Source: Arenibacter sp. 6A1
GTDB lineage: Bacteria > Bacteroidota > Bacteroidia > Flavobacteriales > Flavobacteriaceae
DNA: 64,000 bases
Direction: 5' to 3'
Assembly (NCBI RefSeq): GCF_012272855.1
Contig: NZ_JAAXCQ010000010.1
Span: forward strand, 117,643-181,642
A program made the position numbers and the translations under genes. Every line of letters starts with the position of its first letter. Position 1 is the first letter of the stretch. The notes beneath the pieces are model-generated. The model saw nothing but the letters and a program-made list of their open reading frames with translations, did not search any database and was not told the DNA's origin. Positions 28,676 through 37,173 of this stretch are shown in pieces.

Positions 28676-29671
28676 ATGAAAAATACAGGAAAATTTGTTA
28701 TTTCATTAGATTTTGAGCTATTATGGGGAATGAGGGATGAAAAAACGATAGCTGAGTATGGCGAAAATATTTTGGGTGTATGGAAAGTTATTCCAAGGAT
28801 GTTAGATCTTTTTGAAAAATATAATGTTTCCGCAACCTTTGCAACCGTAGGGTTCTTATTTGCTTCTGATAAGGAAGGCTTAATGAAATTCTTTCCAAAA
28901 AGAAAACCACAATATAAAAACCCAAACTTATCGCCTTATAATGGGCATTTTAATCTAGTTAAGGGCTCTGAGGCTGAGGATAAGTATCATTATGCATCCG
29001 ATTTGATTAATCTGATCAGAAAATATCCAAACCATGAGATTGCTACCCATACTTTTTCTCATTACTACTGCAACGCTGAGGGGCAAACTATTGAAGATTT
29101 TAGAAGCGATATAAAGTCAGCAATAAGCATAGGAAGCCATTTTGGTATAGGTTATAAAAGCCTTATTTTTCCTAGAAATATGTTTAATGAGGAGTATTTG
29201 AAAGTTTGTGAAGAACACAGGATTTTGGCTTATAGGGGAAATGAAATCGCTTGGTGTTATAGAGCAGAAAAGGGAGTTTCCAAATTAAAATATAAAAGCA
29301 AACAAGCGGTTCGCTTATTAGATTCTTATATGAATCTAACTGGACATCACTGCTACTCCCTAGAGGATATCTCTAAAAGTAAGCCCTATAATATTCCTTC
29401 TAGTAGGTTTTTAAGGCCTTACGCTCCAGTCTTATGGGCTGTAGAAAGCTTTAGGAAAAAACGAATTCAGGATAGCATGACCTTCGCTGCAAAAAACAAT
29501 CTTTTATACCACCTTTGGTGGCACCCTCATAATTTTGGGAGTAACCAAGATGAGAATTTTAATTTTTTAGAAGACATTTTAGTTCATTATAAAAAACTGA
29601 ACGAACAATATGGTTTTGAAAGTATAACCATGGGTGGCTTTGCTGAAAAAATACAAATAAACCATGAATAA
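28676..29671 (+). CDS. polysaccharide deacetylase (NodB-like)
   Basis: A 331-residue cytosolic-looking protein of the NodB-homology family. The first motif Asp lies in FVISLDFELLWGM. The metal-binding His pair is in the THTFSHYY motif, and a later HLWWHPHNFG segment matches the end motif of this branch. These enzymes remove N-acetyl groups from sugars. The branch lacks a signal peptide, suggesting work on a nucleotide- or lipid-linked sugar in the cytoplasm. It overlaps the following formyltransferase gene by eight bases. Deacetylation followed by formylation of the freed amine is a natural pairing, though inferred. Confidence 0.82.
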   Translation: MKNTGKFVISLDFELLWGMRDEKTIAEYGENILGVWKVIPRMLDLFEKYNVSATFATVGFLFASDKEGLMKFFPKRKPQYKNPNLSPYNGHFNLVKGSEAEDKYHYASDLINLIRKYPNHEIATHTFSHYYCNAEGQTIEDFRSDIKSAISIGSHFGIGYKSLIFPRNMFNEEYLKVCEEHRILAYRGNEIAWCYRAEKGVSKLKYKSKQAVRLLDSYMNLTGHHCYSLEDISKSKPYNIPSSRFLRPYAPVLWAVESFRKKRIQDSMTFAAKNNLLYHLWWHPHNFGSNQDENFNFLEDILVHYKKLNEQYGFESITMGGFAEKIQINHE

Positions 29672-30437
29672 AAAAATCGTAATGTTGGTAGGGCATGGAC
29701 AATCGGCAAAATTCATGTATAACGGACTAAAGGATGAATTTGAAATCATTCATGTCCTGAGGGCTGGATATACTTCAAAAGGGAGGATGAATTTTTTAAA
29801 ACGTCGTGCCAAAAGATTGGGATATTCAAAATTAATTGGTCAGATCCTTTTTCAAATATGTTGTGTACGCCTATTAAGTGTTTTTTCAAAAGCACGTATA
29901 AATGAATTAAAAAAGAATTTACCATTGTCTGATGAGGACATCAAGGAAGATATTTTAATAGACGTACCTTCTGTTAACTCTGACGAATGTTTAGAGGTAT
30001 TGAAACGATTAGATCCGGATATTATCATTGTCAATGGTACAGAAATTATTTCTAAAAAAATACTTAATGGCGTAAAAGCAACCTTTGTAAACACCCATGT
30101 TGGCATCACACCAAAATATAGAGGAGTTCATGGGGGGTATTGGGCCTTGGCTAGTGATGATAAGGAAAATTGTGGTGTAACGGTGCATTTGGTCGATGCT
30201 GGTATTGATACCGGAGGTATTTTGCGCCAAGGCGTCATAAGGATTAGTTCTCAAGATAATTTCACAACCTATCCCTATTTGCAATTGGCTGAAGGCATTA
30301 GATGTATGAAGTTGGCCTTAATAGATATTATGAATGATAATATTTTGCCAGTAAAAAGAGATTTAGAAAGTAAACTATGGTATCATCCAACCTTATGGCA
30401 ATATCTTTATGTAAGAATTACAAAGGGCGTTAAATAA
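29664..30437 (+). CDS. formyltransferase-family protein paired with the deacetylase
   Basis: A 257-residue protein. The formyltransferase core is in the C-terminal half, with INGTEIISKKIL, FVNTHVGITPKYRGVHGGYW (Asn-x-His motif) and VTVHLVDAGIDTGGIL carrying the conserved Asp. The first ~90 residues resemble a Rossmann half with GHGQSAKFMY. Close relatives sit beside NodB-like deacetylases in glycan clusters. The translational overlap with the deacetylase gene argues that the two act in sequence on one substrate. It is not the same subgroup as the PurN-like protein at 12332. Confidence 0.82.
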   Translation: MNKKIVMLVGHGQSAKFMYNGLKDEFEIIHVLRAGYTSKGRMNFLKRRAKRLGYSKLIGQILFQICCVRLLSVFSKARINELKKNLPLSDEDIKEDILIDVPSVNSDECLEVLKRLDPDIIIVNGTEIISKKILNGVKATFVNTHVGITPKYRGVHGGYWALASDDKENCGVTVHLVDAGIDTGGILRQGVIRISSQDNFTTYPYLQLAEGIRCMKLALIDIMNDNILPVKRDLESKLWYHPTLWQYLYVRITKGVK

Positions 30438-30473
30438 ATTTTGATGTGTGCTATAATCATTATTTCTTGTAAA

Positions 30474-30511
30474 TAAAAAAAGACTGTCTATTAGCAGACA
30501 GTCTTTTTTTT
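30474..30511. terminator. bidirectional rho-independent terminator
   Basis: A perfect 9-bp stem (arms 30481-30489 and 30496-30504, sequence AGACTGTCT and its complement) with a six-base loop. A run of A lies before it and a run of T behind it, so it works in both directions. It separates the deacetylase/formyltransferase pair from the convergent lyase gene. Confidence 0.93.
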
Positions 30512-30546
30512 ATTTGAAAATAGTTAATTCTATTTTAGAGGCCTAA

Positions 30547-32622
30547 TTATAGAAAATCTACTTGATTAAGGAAATCTTCCAAGTTAGTATATCCATCATT
30601 GTTTCTATCAGCTGCCGCATCATCAGGATTGTTTGGATCTAAACCATTGGCAAGCTCCCAGGCGTCTGCCATTCCATCTCCATCAGTATCATAGCTACTA
30701 GCTCTTTTGTTCGTTGGGAGCGAAGGAATTCTCCAACTAGAGTAATCACGATATACCTTCGTACTGATATCATTTTTAATATTGAAAATTTTTATTGTGT
30801 CATATTCATCTAAATATAACTGAACTGTACCATTGTCGTCTATGTACTTGTTTGCTCCAACATCGGCCAATACATTAGAATATGCTTCTGTGGCATTCAT
30901 AATTGGTACAGGCACTCCGATTAATGGGAATTGTGTGTCAACAAAATATCGGCTAGGAACCGGATTACTACCACTAAAAGTAGACCAAATTACCTCATTG
31001 TTTTCAGATTCAAGACCCTTAAGAACATTACCAGAATAGTAATTTTTTCTGGTGTAGATTAAAGCGCTGGCACTTGTTTGAACTTTATTGGCATTTGCGG
31101 CCACACTGTTTTGTTCTGTAGACCTCCCTCTTTTGTAATAATTGGCAATATGATTAAGATGAGGTGCGCTTTGGTTGATATTAGTAGCTCTATTCCTCCA
31201 GTTGTAAATCACATTGTTAATGACTTCAAAGCTTCCAGTTCCTCCTACATTTGGAGTTCTATGTGGCATATCTACAACAACATTGTAAATGAATGAAACA
31301 TCGTCTGTTGATTCAAAAGGAGCATTAGAATCTCCTAATAGAACACCAGTATATGAGTCTGAAAAGATACTTCTTTGTACAGTATGTCTTCTACTTGAAT
31401 GGGTTGAGCTCTCTGCTGCTAAGGTAGTAGCTTGGTCACCGCCAAAGGATACGGAAACGTGATCTAATATTACGTCATCACAACCAGAAAATATAAATGC
31501 ATCGCCGTGTTTTACCTCTCCAGAAGTGGCTTCAGCGGGGCGACCTCTCATATATCTAATTATAATATTTCTTTTGCCACTAAATTTAATTGTTCCATTG
31601 GTAAAAGTAATACCTCCTTTAGGAGCTGTTTGACCAGCAATAGTCAAATCACTATTTCCTCGAAGTTCTGCGCCTCCTAAATTTATATTTCCGGAAACAT
31701 CAAACACAATAGTTCTTTTTCCACTTGCTTCTACGGCTTCTCTTAAAGATCCAGAACCACTGGCATTTAGATTGGTAACGTGTATCACTCTTCCGCCTCT
31801 ACCACCAGTAACATTGGCGCCTCCACCGAATGCTGTAGGGAAGGCTTTTAATGGTCCATAATCTATATCTCCGGAAGTAGGGGGTACTTCGGTGACAGCC
31901 TCTTTACTTACTATTATAGTACCTTGCTCTGTATTTACAGTCTCGTCTATGTTAGTAATAGAAGTCGTATAGGTAAAGTTATCTTCGCCAGATGTATTGG
32001 CTTTAGGAGTATAGGTAATGGTGTTATCATTGTTTAAGACGGCAGTACCATTAGCTGGTTCGCTTATTTCTGTAATGGTTACAGTACTTTCCTTTTTAAA
32101 GGTGTCGTTTTTTAAAGGCTCTATAACGATGGGATCGTCTGTCGTTGCAACGATGGTATCTTGTACAACATCCGTTACGGGATCAATGGTGATATCTACT
32201 GTTACTACTATTTCAGAAGTAGACTCGTCCTCATTGGTGACCTCTAATGTTAATTCAAGATCGTCCGTTCCATTAAAATCGTTTAATGGAGTGTAAAGGG
32301 CAATACTGTCTTTTTGAATAGTAAAGGAACCATATCTTGGTTTTCTAGAACTTTTGTAAGTTCTTCTACCGCTTCCTTTAGAAGTAGAGTTGTTAAGAAT
32401 ATTAAAAGTTACAGGTTTGTCTTCTTTGGTAGTGATGACCGCATTTTCCAAATCGATGACGACATCTTGAGGCTCTTCTTCTTTGTCTTCTTCAATGGAA
32501 GTGTTGTTATCGCCAACAACATAATCTACTAATAAATCCGAGTCCTTCGCACAGGAAAAATTTAATAACATCGCAGCTGCAAAAATTAGCATGCTCATGA
32601 GTTTGGGTAGGTTAAGCTTCAT
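30547..32622 (-). CDS. surface lipoprotein with pectate-lyase-like (right-handed beta-helix) domain
   Basis: A lipoprotein of 691 residues when started at MKLNLPKLMSMLIF; the frame extends to 32724, but those residues would bury the signal peptide. The signal peptide ends at FSCAKDSD. Cys24 followed by acidic residues after a Lys matches the general pattern of Bacteroidota surface-export signals. Next come about two cadherin/Big_9-like beta-sandwich repeats (TFNILNNSTSKGS..., VIEPLKNDTFKKES...), then a pectate-lyase-fold domain beginning GPLKAFPTAFGGGANVTGG with the SGSGSLREAV motif. The C-terminus has a calcium-binding type-3 repeat (DTDGDGMADAWE). It probably cuts an acidic polysaccharide outside the cell. 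A role in trimming this cell's own polymer is possible from context, but a nutrient role is just as plausible. Confidence 0.85.
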   Translation of the reverse strand: MKLNLPKLMSMLIFAAAMLLNFSCAKDSDLLVDYVVGDNNTSIEEDKEEEPQDVVIDLENAVITTKEDKPVTFNILNNSTSKGSGRRTYKSSRKPRYGSFTIQKDSIALYTPLNDFNGTDDLELTLEVTNEDESTSEIVVTVDITIDPVTDVVQDTIVATTDDPIVIEPLKNDTFKKESTVTITEISEPANGTAVLNNDNTITYTPKANTSGEDNFTYTTSITNIDETVNTEQGTIIVSKEAVTEVPPTSGDIDYGPLKAFPTAFGGGANVTGGRGGRVIHVTNLNASGSGSLREAVEASGKRTIVFDVSGNINLGGAELRGNSDLTIAGQTAPKGGITFTNGTIKFSGKRNIIIRYMRGRPAEATSGEVKHGDAFIFSGCDDVILDHVSVSFGGDQATTLAAESSTHSSRRHTVQRSIFSDSYTGVLLGDSNAPFESTDDVSFIYNVVVDMPHRTPNVGGTGSFEVINNVIYNWRNRATNINQSAPHLNHIANYYKRGRSTEQNSVAANANKVQTSASALIYTRKNYYSGNVLKGLESENNEVIWSTFSGSNPVPSRYFVDTQFPLIGVPVPIMNATEAYSNVLADVGANKYIDDNGTVQLYLDEYDTIKIFNIKNDISTKVYRDYSSWRIPSLPTNKRASSYDTDGDGMADAWELANGLDPNNPDDAAADRNNDGYTNLEDFLNQVDFL

Positions 32623-33282
32623 AAGATAGGAAATTAATTTAAATTTAAACATAATTTGGGTTCTTAAAAATAATCTAAAATTATGATCAACGATGAAATG
32701 CAATTTTAATTCGTTGAAATGCACAGTTGTTGTGCAATGTTGGTTTAACGTTTGGATTACGGTTTTAGATCTTTTTAATTTTCGTTTTCGATGAAATACA
32801 CCTTTTTTTAAGATTTTTTAAAAACATAGGCCTAAAAAGTATAGAAGGAAAACAAAATGCTATAGTTTAGTTTTTTCTAACTTCCATATAATCAGATAAG
32901 CTATCATCGGCTATAACGTTTAATAGGTACTGATATTTTAAATTGTTCAATATAGATAGGAATCATTTTAAGAAGTAATGTTCGTTCCTTAAGGGGTATT
33001 CAATATAAAGAAGAAATGTTTTCTATTAATAATATGAATGTTTTAAAAAAAGTGAAAAGTTATTTTCTTATAGTTCTAGCACCAATATTAAGGAGGCTTT
33101 TGTTAAAAAGTTGATATAGAGCGTTATTGTAAGCAAGCGTTGCTGTTTTTCCTTAGAATTTACTTCGATAGAAAGGTTTTTGACCGATATTTTTATTGCT
33201 TAAACGAATACTAGTTTTGTTTTTATTGGAGTTAGAACAGGATGGTTATTTTTATTGTAGTAACGCCTAAACCAAATCTTCT
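32623..33282. promoter_or_regulatory. divergent intergenic region with a candidate plus-strand promoter
   Basis: 660 bases between the lyase gene (read left) and the aminotransferase gene (read right). At 33212-33219 the sequence TAGTTTTG matches the Bacteroidota -7 consensus TAnnTTTG, 64 bases before the GTG start. A T-rich stretch lies about 19 bases upstream at the -33 position, so the match is moderate. No other feature is seen. Confidence 0.4.
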
Positions 33283-34413
33283 GTGATAACCCTGACTAAA
33301 ATATGGCTTTCTTCTCCTCATATAGGAAACAGCGAACAATCCTATGTACAGCAGGCTTTTGATACTAATTGGATTGCCCCGCTTGGTCCTAACGTGGACG
33401 GGTTTGAAGCTGCGATCCAGAAATATTTGGATAATGGAGTTTATGTTGCTGCTTTAAGTTCTGGTACGGCGGCCATCCACCTAGGGTTAGCATTATTAGG
33501 AGTAGGTAAGGGAGATGAGGTGCTTTGTCAGAGTTTTACGTTTTCGGCCTCTGCTAATCCTATTTGTTATTTGGGGGCAACCCCCATTTTTGTGGATAGT
33601 GAAAGGGATACCTGGAACATATCCCCTGTGTTACTAAGAAAGGCTATTGAAGATAGGATTGCGAAAGGGAAAAAGCCTAAGGCCATCATTGCGGTTCATT
33701 TATATGGAATGCCTTATAAAGTAACAGAAATAAGAGAAATATCCGATCACTACGGAATTCCGGTTTTAGAAGATAGTGCTGAAGCTCTAGGAAGTACAGT
33801 AGGGGAGGAAAAATGTGGTACGCTGGGAACTATTGGAGTACTTTCTTTTAACGGTAACAAAATAATCACTACTTCTGGCGGAGGAGCTTTAGTTACCAAT
33901 AGTTTAGAATTGAAGAAAAAAGCTGTTTTTCTTTCGACCCAGGCCCGTGACGATGCCCCTCATTATCAACATTCCCAAATAGGGTATAATTATAGGTTAA
34001 GCAATGTGCTGGCCGGAATTGGAAGAGGACAAATGGAGGTGTTAGAGGAACGGGTAGCGGCTAGAAGAGCTCATTTTGAGTATTACAAGCAGCAATTGTC
34101 TGAAATCAAGGAAATTGAATTTCTCAAGGAACCTAAAGGTTTTTTTTCTAATAGATGGTTAAGCTGTGTTTTAACCCCCTCCAAGAATATAAGAGAACTT
34201 ATTCGGTTGGCGCTCCAAGAATATGAAATAGAGTCTAGACCGTTATGGAAACCAATGCATTTACAGCCTGTTTTTGATAACTGTATCAGTTTTGTAGACG
34301 GAACTTCGGAAGATTTGTTTAATAGAGGTTTATGTCTGCCAAGCGGATCTAATCTGAAAAGGGATGATCTAAACAGGGTCATTGAAATAATCCAAAAAAA
34401 CTTTAACCCATGA
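33283..34413 (+). CDS. DegT/DnrJ-family sugar aminotransferase (PglE-like)
   Basis: A 376-residue PLP-dependent aminotransferase. The start IWLSSPHIGNSEQSYVQQ is the usual one for PglE-type enzymes, and the PLP Lys is Lys193 in FNGNKIITTSGGG. A stop in the same frame 15 bases upstream leaves the GTG at 33283 as the only reasonable start. With the adjacent 4,6-dehydratase it should make a UDP-4-amino-4,6-dideoxy-N-acetylhexosamine. Start and stop overlap the next gene by four bases (ATGA). This amino sugar is a ready substrate for the formyltransferases or acyltransferases coded elsewhere in the window. Confidence 0.9.
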   Translation: MITLTKIWLSSPHIGNSEQSYVQQAFDTNWIAPLGPNVDGFEAAIQKYLDNGVYVAALSSGTAAIHLGLALLGVGKGDEVLCQSFTFSASANPICYLGATPIFVDSERDTWNISPVLLRKAIEDRIAKGKKPKAIIAVHLYGMPYKVTEIREISDHYGIPVLEDSAEALGSTVGEEKCGTLGTIGVLSFNGNKIITTSGGGALVTNSLELKKKAVFLSTQARDDAPHYQHSQIGYNYRLSNVLAGIGRGQMEVLEERVAARRAHFEYYKQQLSEIKEIEFLKEPKGFFSNRWLSCVLTPSKNIRELIRLALQEYEIESRPLWKPMHLQPVFDNCISFVDGTSEDLFNRGLCLPSGSNLKRDDLNRVIEIIQKNFNP

Positions 34414-36344
34414 TGCAAGATTACTTAGTCAATAGGGTAAAAAAGAATACCTCCAAATGGATTGTTCTGGTCATTGATTTGTTATCAATTGCCATCACTT
34501 TCATATTATCCTATGTCATTAGGTTTAACTTAACCTTGGACTTCGAAGTTAATATGTTGTTGATACAATTGCCTATTATTTTATTGATTGGGTTGGTCTC
34601 CTTTTTAATTACTGGGTCTTATAAAGGAGTTATAAGACATACAGGTGTTAGAGATGTTTATAATATATTCAATGCTATTTGTTTATCTAGTATAGTTACC
34701 ATTTTTATGGTAATCTTAAATAGAGAAACCCAAATAATGGAGGGCCTGACCGTGCCATTGTCCATAATTATAATCCATAGTTTATTAAGTTTTTTGATGC
34801 TAACGGCATCTAGATATGTATTTAAAACGCTGTATTATAATCTTTTAAAGCGATTTAAAACCAGTAAGAATGTGTTAATCTATGGGGCAGGAGAGTCTGG
34901 GGTACTTACCCACAATGCATTGACTAGTCAGATCAATAGTGTTTCTAGAGTGGTTGGCTACATAGACAAGGACAATGAGAAAGTTGGTAAAAGTATCAAT
35001 GGAGTTACGGTATATGGACCCGATGTATTGACCGAAAATTTTATTAAAAGGAATCATATAACCGAGGTTATCTTTTCTATTCAAAATATTAGCCATAACC
35101 GATTGCGAGAATTGGTAGGTGGTTTGGTCGATTTTCCGATTCAAGTTAAAATTGTGCCGCCCATTGAGAATTGGATCAATGGGGAGCTTAAGATATCTCA
35201 AATAAAACAGGTTCAGATCGAAGATTTGTTGGATAGGGTTCCAATCAATATTAAAAACGACAGAATTTCTATGGAGCTGAGGGATAAGGTGATACTTGTC
35301 ACTGGCGGCGCAGGTTCTATCGGGAGTGAGCTGGTAAGGCAGATTGCTAACTATGAATACCGGTCGTTAATTGTTATCGATCAGGCGGAGTCTGCCCTAT
35401 ATGATCTTCAACAGGAATTGATTCAAAACGGATTTCATAATTTCATTCCTATTGTGGCCGATATTCGCGATAAAAATAGAATGACCGGGGTTTTTCAAGA
35501 ATACAAACCCCATATGGTTTTTCACGCTGCTGCTTACAAACATGTCCCTTTGATGGAATATAATTCTTATGAAGCCATAAAAATAAACGTGGCAGGGACT
35601 AAAGTTATCGTAGACCTATCGATGGATAACAATGTTGATAAATTTACTTTTATTTCTACGGATAAGGCCGTCAATCCTACCAATGTTATGGGAGCTACCA
35701 AAAGAATTGCAGAAATGTACATTAGTTGTGCCCAACAAAATCATAAAACCAAGTTTATAACCACACGTTTTGGAAATGTATTGGGGTCTAACGGATCGGT
35801 AATTCCACTATTTAAAAAACAAATTGAAAAGGGAGGGCCTTTAACAGTAACCCATATGGATATTACCCGCTATTTTATGACCATCCCTGAAGCATCACAA
35901 TTAGTTTTAGAAGCTGGAGGTATGGGCAAAGGAGGAGAGATCTTTATTTTTGATATGGGAGAATCCGTAAAGATTTTTGACCTGGCAAAGAATATGATCA
36001 AATTATCGGGGCTTCGATACCCGGAAGATATCGATATTGTAATTACAGGGCTGCGACCTGGAGAAAAGCTATATGAGGAGTTATTAGCCAATGGGGAAGA
36101 TACGATGCCAACCTACCATAAAAAAATAATGATCAGTAAATCCAGGGAACTTTGTTATGAGGATACAAAGTCAAAAATCAACGAGTTATGTGTCTCAAAT
36201 ATGTTCTTTGATCAAAATACGGTACAGCTCATGAAGGAGATTGTTCCAGAATATATTTCCAACAATTCTAAGCTATGTAAACACGATAAAAAACTTCCTG
36301 ATGCAACCAAGACTCTAGGAGGGCATAAAATATACCAATCTTAG
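34410..36344 (+). CDS. membrane UDP-N-acetylglucosamine 4,6-dehydratase (PglF/WbpM-like)
   Basis: A 644-residue protein. The N-terminal half has four transmembrane segments and a CoA-binding-like domain (YGAGESGVLT). The C-terminal SDR dehydratase half starts around residue 297 with TGGAGSIGSELVRQI. Catalytic motifs are DKAVNPTNVMGATKR and TRFGNVLGSNGSVIPLF. It removes water from UDP-GlcNAc to give the 4-keto-6-deoxy sugar, the substrate of the aminotransferase next to it. Full-length and with all motifs. Two adjacent Met codons make the exact start uncertain by one residue. Confidence 0.93.
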   Translation: MMQDYLVNRVKKNTSKWIVLVIDLLSIAITFILSYVIRFNLTLDFEVNMLLIQLPIILLIGLVSFLITGSYKGVIRHTGVRDVYNIFNAICLSSIVTIFMVILNRETQIMEGLTVPLSIIIIHSLLSFLMLTASRYVFKTLYYNLLKRFKTSKNVLIYGAGESGVLTHNALTSQINSVSRVVGYIDKDNEKVGKSINGVTVYGPDVLTENFIKRNHITEVIFSIQNISHNRLRELVGGLVDFPIQVKIVPPIENWINGELKISQIKQVQIEDLLDRVPINIKNDRISMELRDKVILVTGGAGSIGSELVRQIANYEYRSLIVIDQAESALYDLQQELIQNGFHNFIPIVADIRDKNRMTGVFQEYKPHMVFHAAAYKHVPLMEYNSYEAIKINVAGTKVIVDLSMDNNVDKFTFISTDKAVNPTNVMGATKRIAEMYISCAQQNHKTKFITTRFGNVLGSNGSVIPLFKKQIEKGGPLTVTHMDITRYFMTIPEASQLVLEAGGMGKGGEIFIFDMGESVKIFDLAKNMIKLSGLRYPEDIDIVITGLRPGEKLYEELLANGEDTMPTYHKKIMISKSRELCYEDTKSKINELCVSNMFFDQNTVQLMKEIVPEYISNNSKLCKHDKKLPDATKTLGGHKIYQS

Positions 36345-36377
36345 TTTTTCTTTTAATCCTTTAAGAAACCAATCATT

Positions 36378-37157
36378 ATGTATAAAAAATCCATCGCAAT
36401 AAATTTCAGATTTGTTTTAGTATTCGTACTTATTGGTGTTTTATCATCTTGTGCCTCCAAAAAGGATGTGGTATATTTTCAAAATGCCAAGTCGTTTGAG
36501 ACCCTTGTCAGTGATAATTCTAGCATCAACAGGTTTAAGGTTGATGATGTTATTAGTATAAATGTCTCCACTCTAGATCCACAATCTAGTGTTCCTTTTA
36601 ATTTATTTAAGGGAGTTCAAGAAGGAGGGTCACGGCCAGAACAACTCGATTATATTATCGATAAAAATGGGGAGATTGATTTTCCTGTCTTGGGAGCGGT
36701 AAAATTAGCCGGACTTTCTCCTAATGAAGCAAAGATGCTGCTTGCTACTAAATTAAAGGATTATTTAAAGGACCCTATAATCAATATACGATTGATAAAT
36801 TTTACGGTAACTGTTTTAGGAGAGGTTAATAGGCCTGGTACCTATTCGGTTAACGGGGAGCAAATTACTATTTTGGAGGCCTTAGGGTTGGCCAGTGATT
36901 TAACGATAAAAGGAATGCGAACAAACGTAATGGTGATTAGAGATTTTAATGGCACCAAGGTTTATGAACGAATCGATTTAACAAAAAAGGAGTCCTTAAA
37001 TTCACCTGTTTATTATTTAACTCAAAATGATGTAGTGTATGTAGAGCCCAATAACTCGGCAAAGGCTTCCTATAGTTTGGATAGTAGAGCTTCTATAGCC
37101 ATATCCATAGCTTCTATTCTAATCACTTCTTCCATAGTACTTCTTACTAGGCTATAA
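36378..37157 (+). CDS. wza: polysaccharide export lipoprotein (Wza-like)
   Basis: A 259-residue lipoprotein. The signal peptide ends in VLSSCASKKDV with Cys25 as the likely lipidation site. A polysaccharide export domain follows (INVSTLDPQSSVPFNLF), then an SLBB-type domain (VLGEVNRPGTYSVNGEQITILEAL split over two strands). The C-terminal hydrophobic segment after residue ~237 (SIAISIASILITSSIVLLT) would form the outer-membrane helix. It builds the outer-membrane channel for export with the Wzc product coded 16 bases downstream. Confidence 0.92.
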   Translation: MYKKSIAINFRFVLVFVLIGVLSSCASKKDVVYFQNAKSFETLVSDNSSINRFKVDDVISINVSTLDPQSSVPFNLFKGVQEGGSRPEQLDYIIDKNGEIDFPVLGAVKLAGLSPNEAKMLLATKLKDYLKDPIINIRLINFTVTVLGEVNRPGTYSVNGEQITILEALGLASDLTIKGMRTNVMVIRDFNGTKVYERIDLTKKESLNSPVYYLTQNDVVYVEPNNSAKASYSLDSRASIAISIASILITSSIVLLTRL

Positions 37158-37173
37158 TTAATAATAAAGACAG

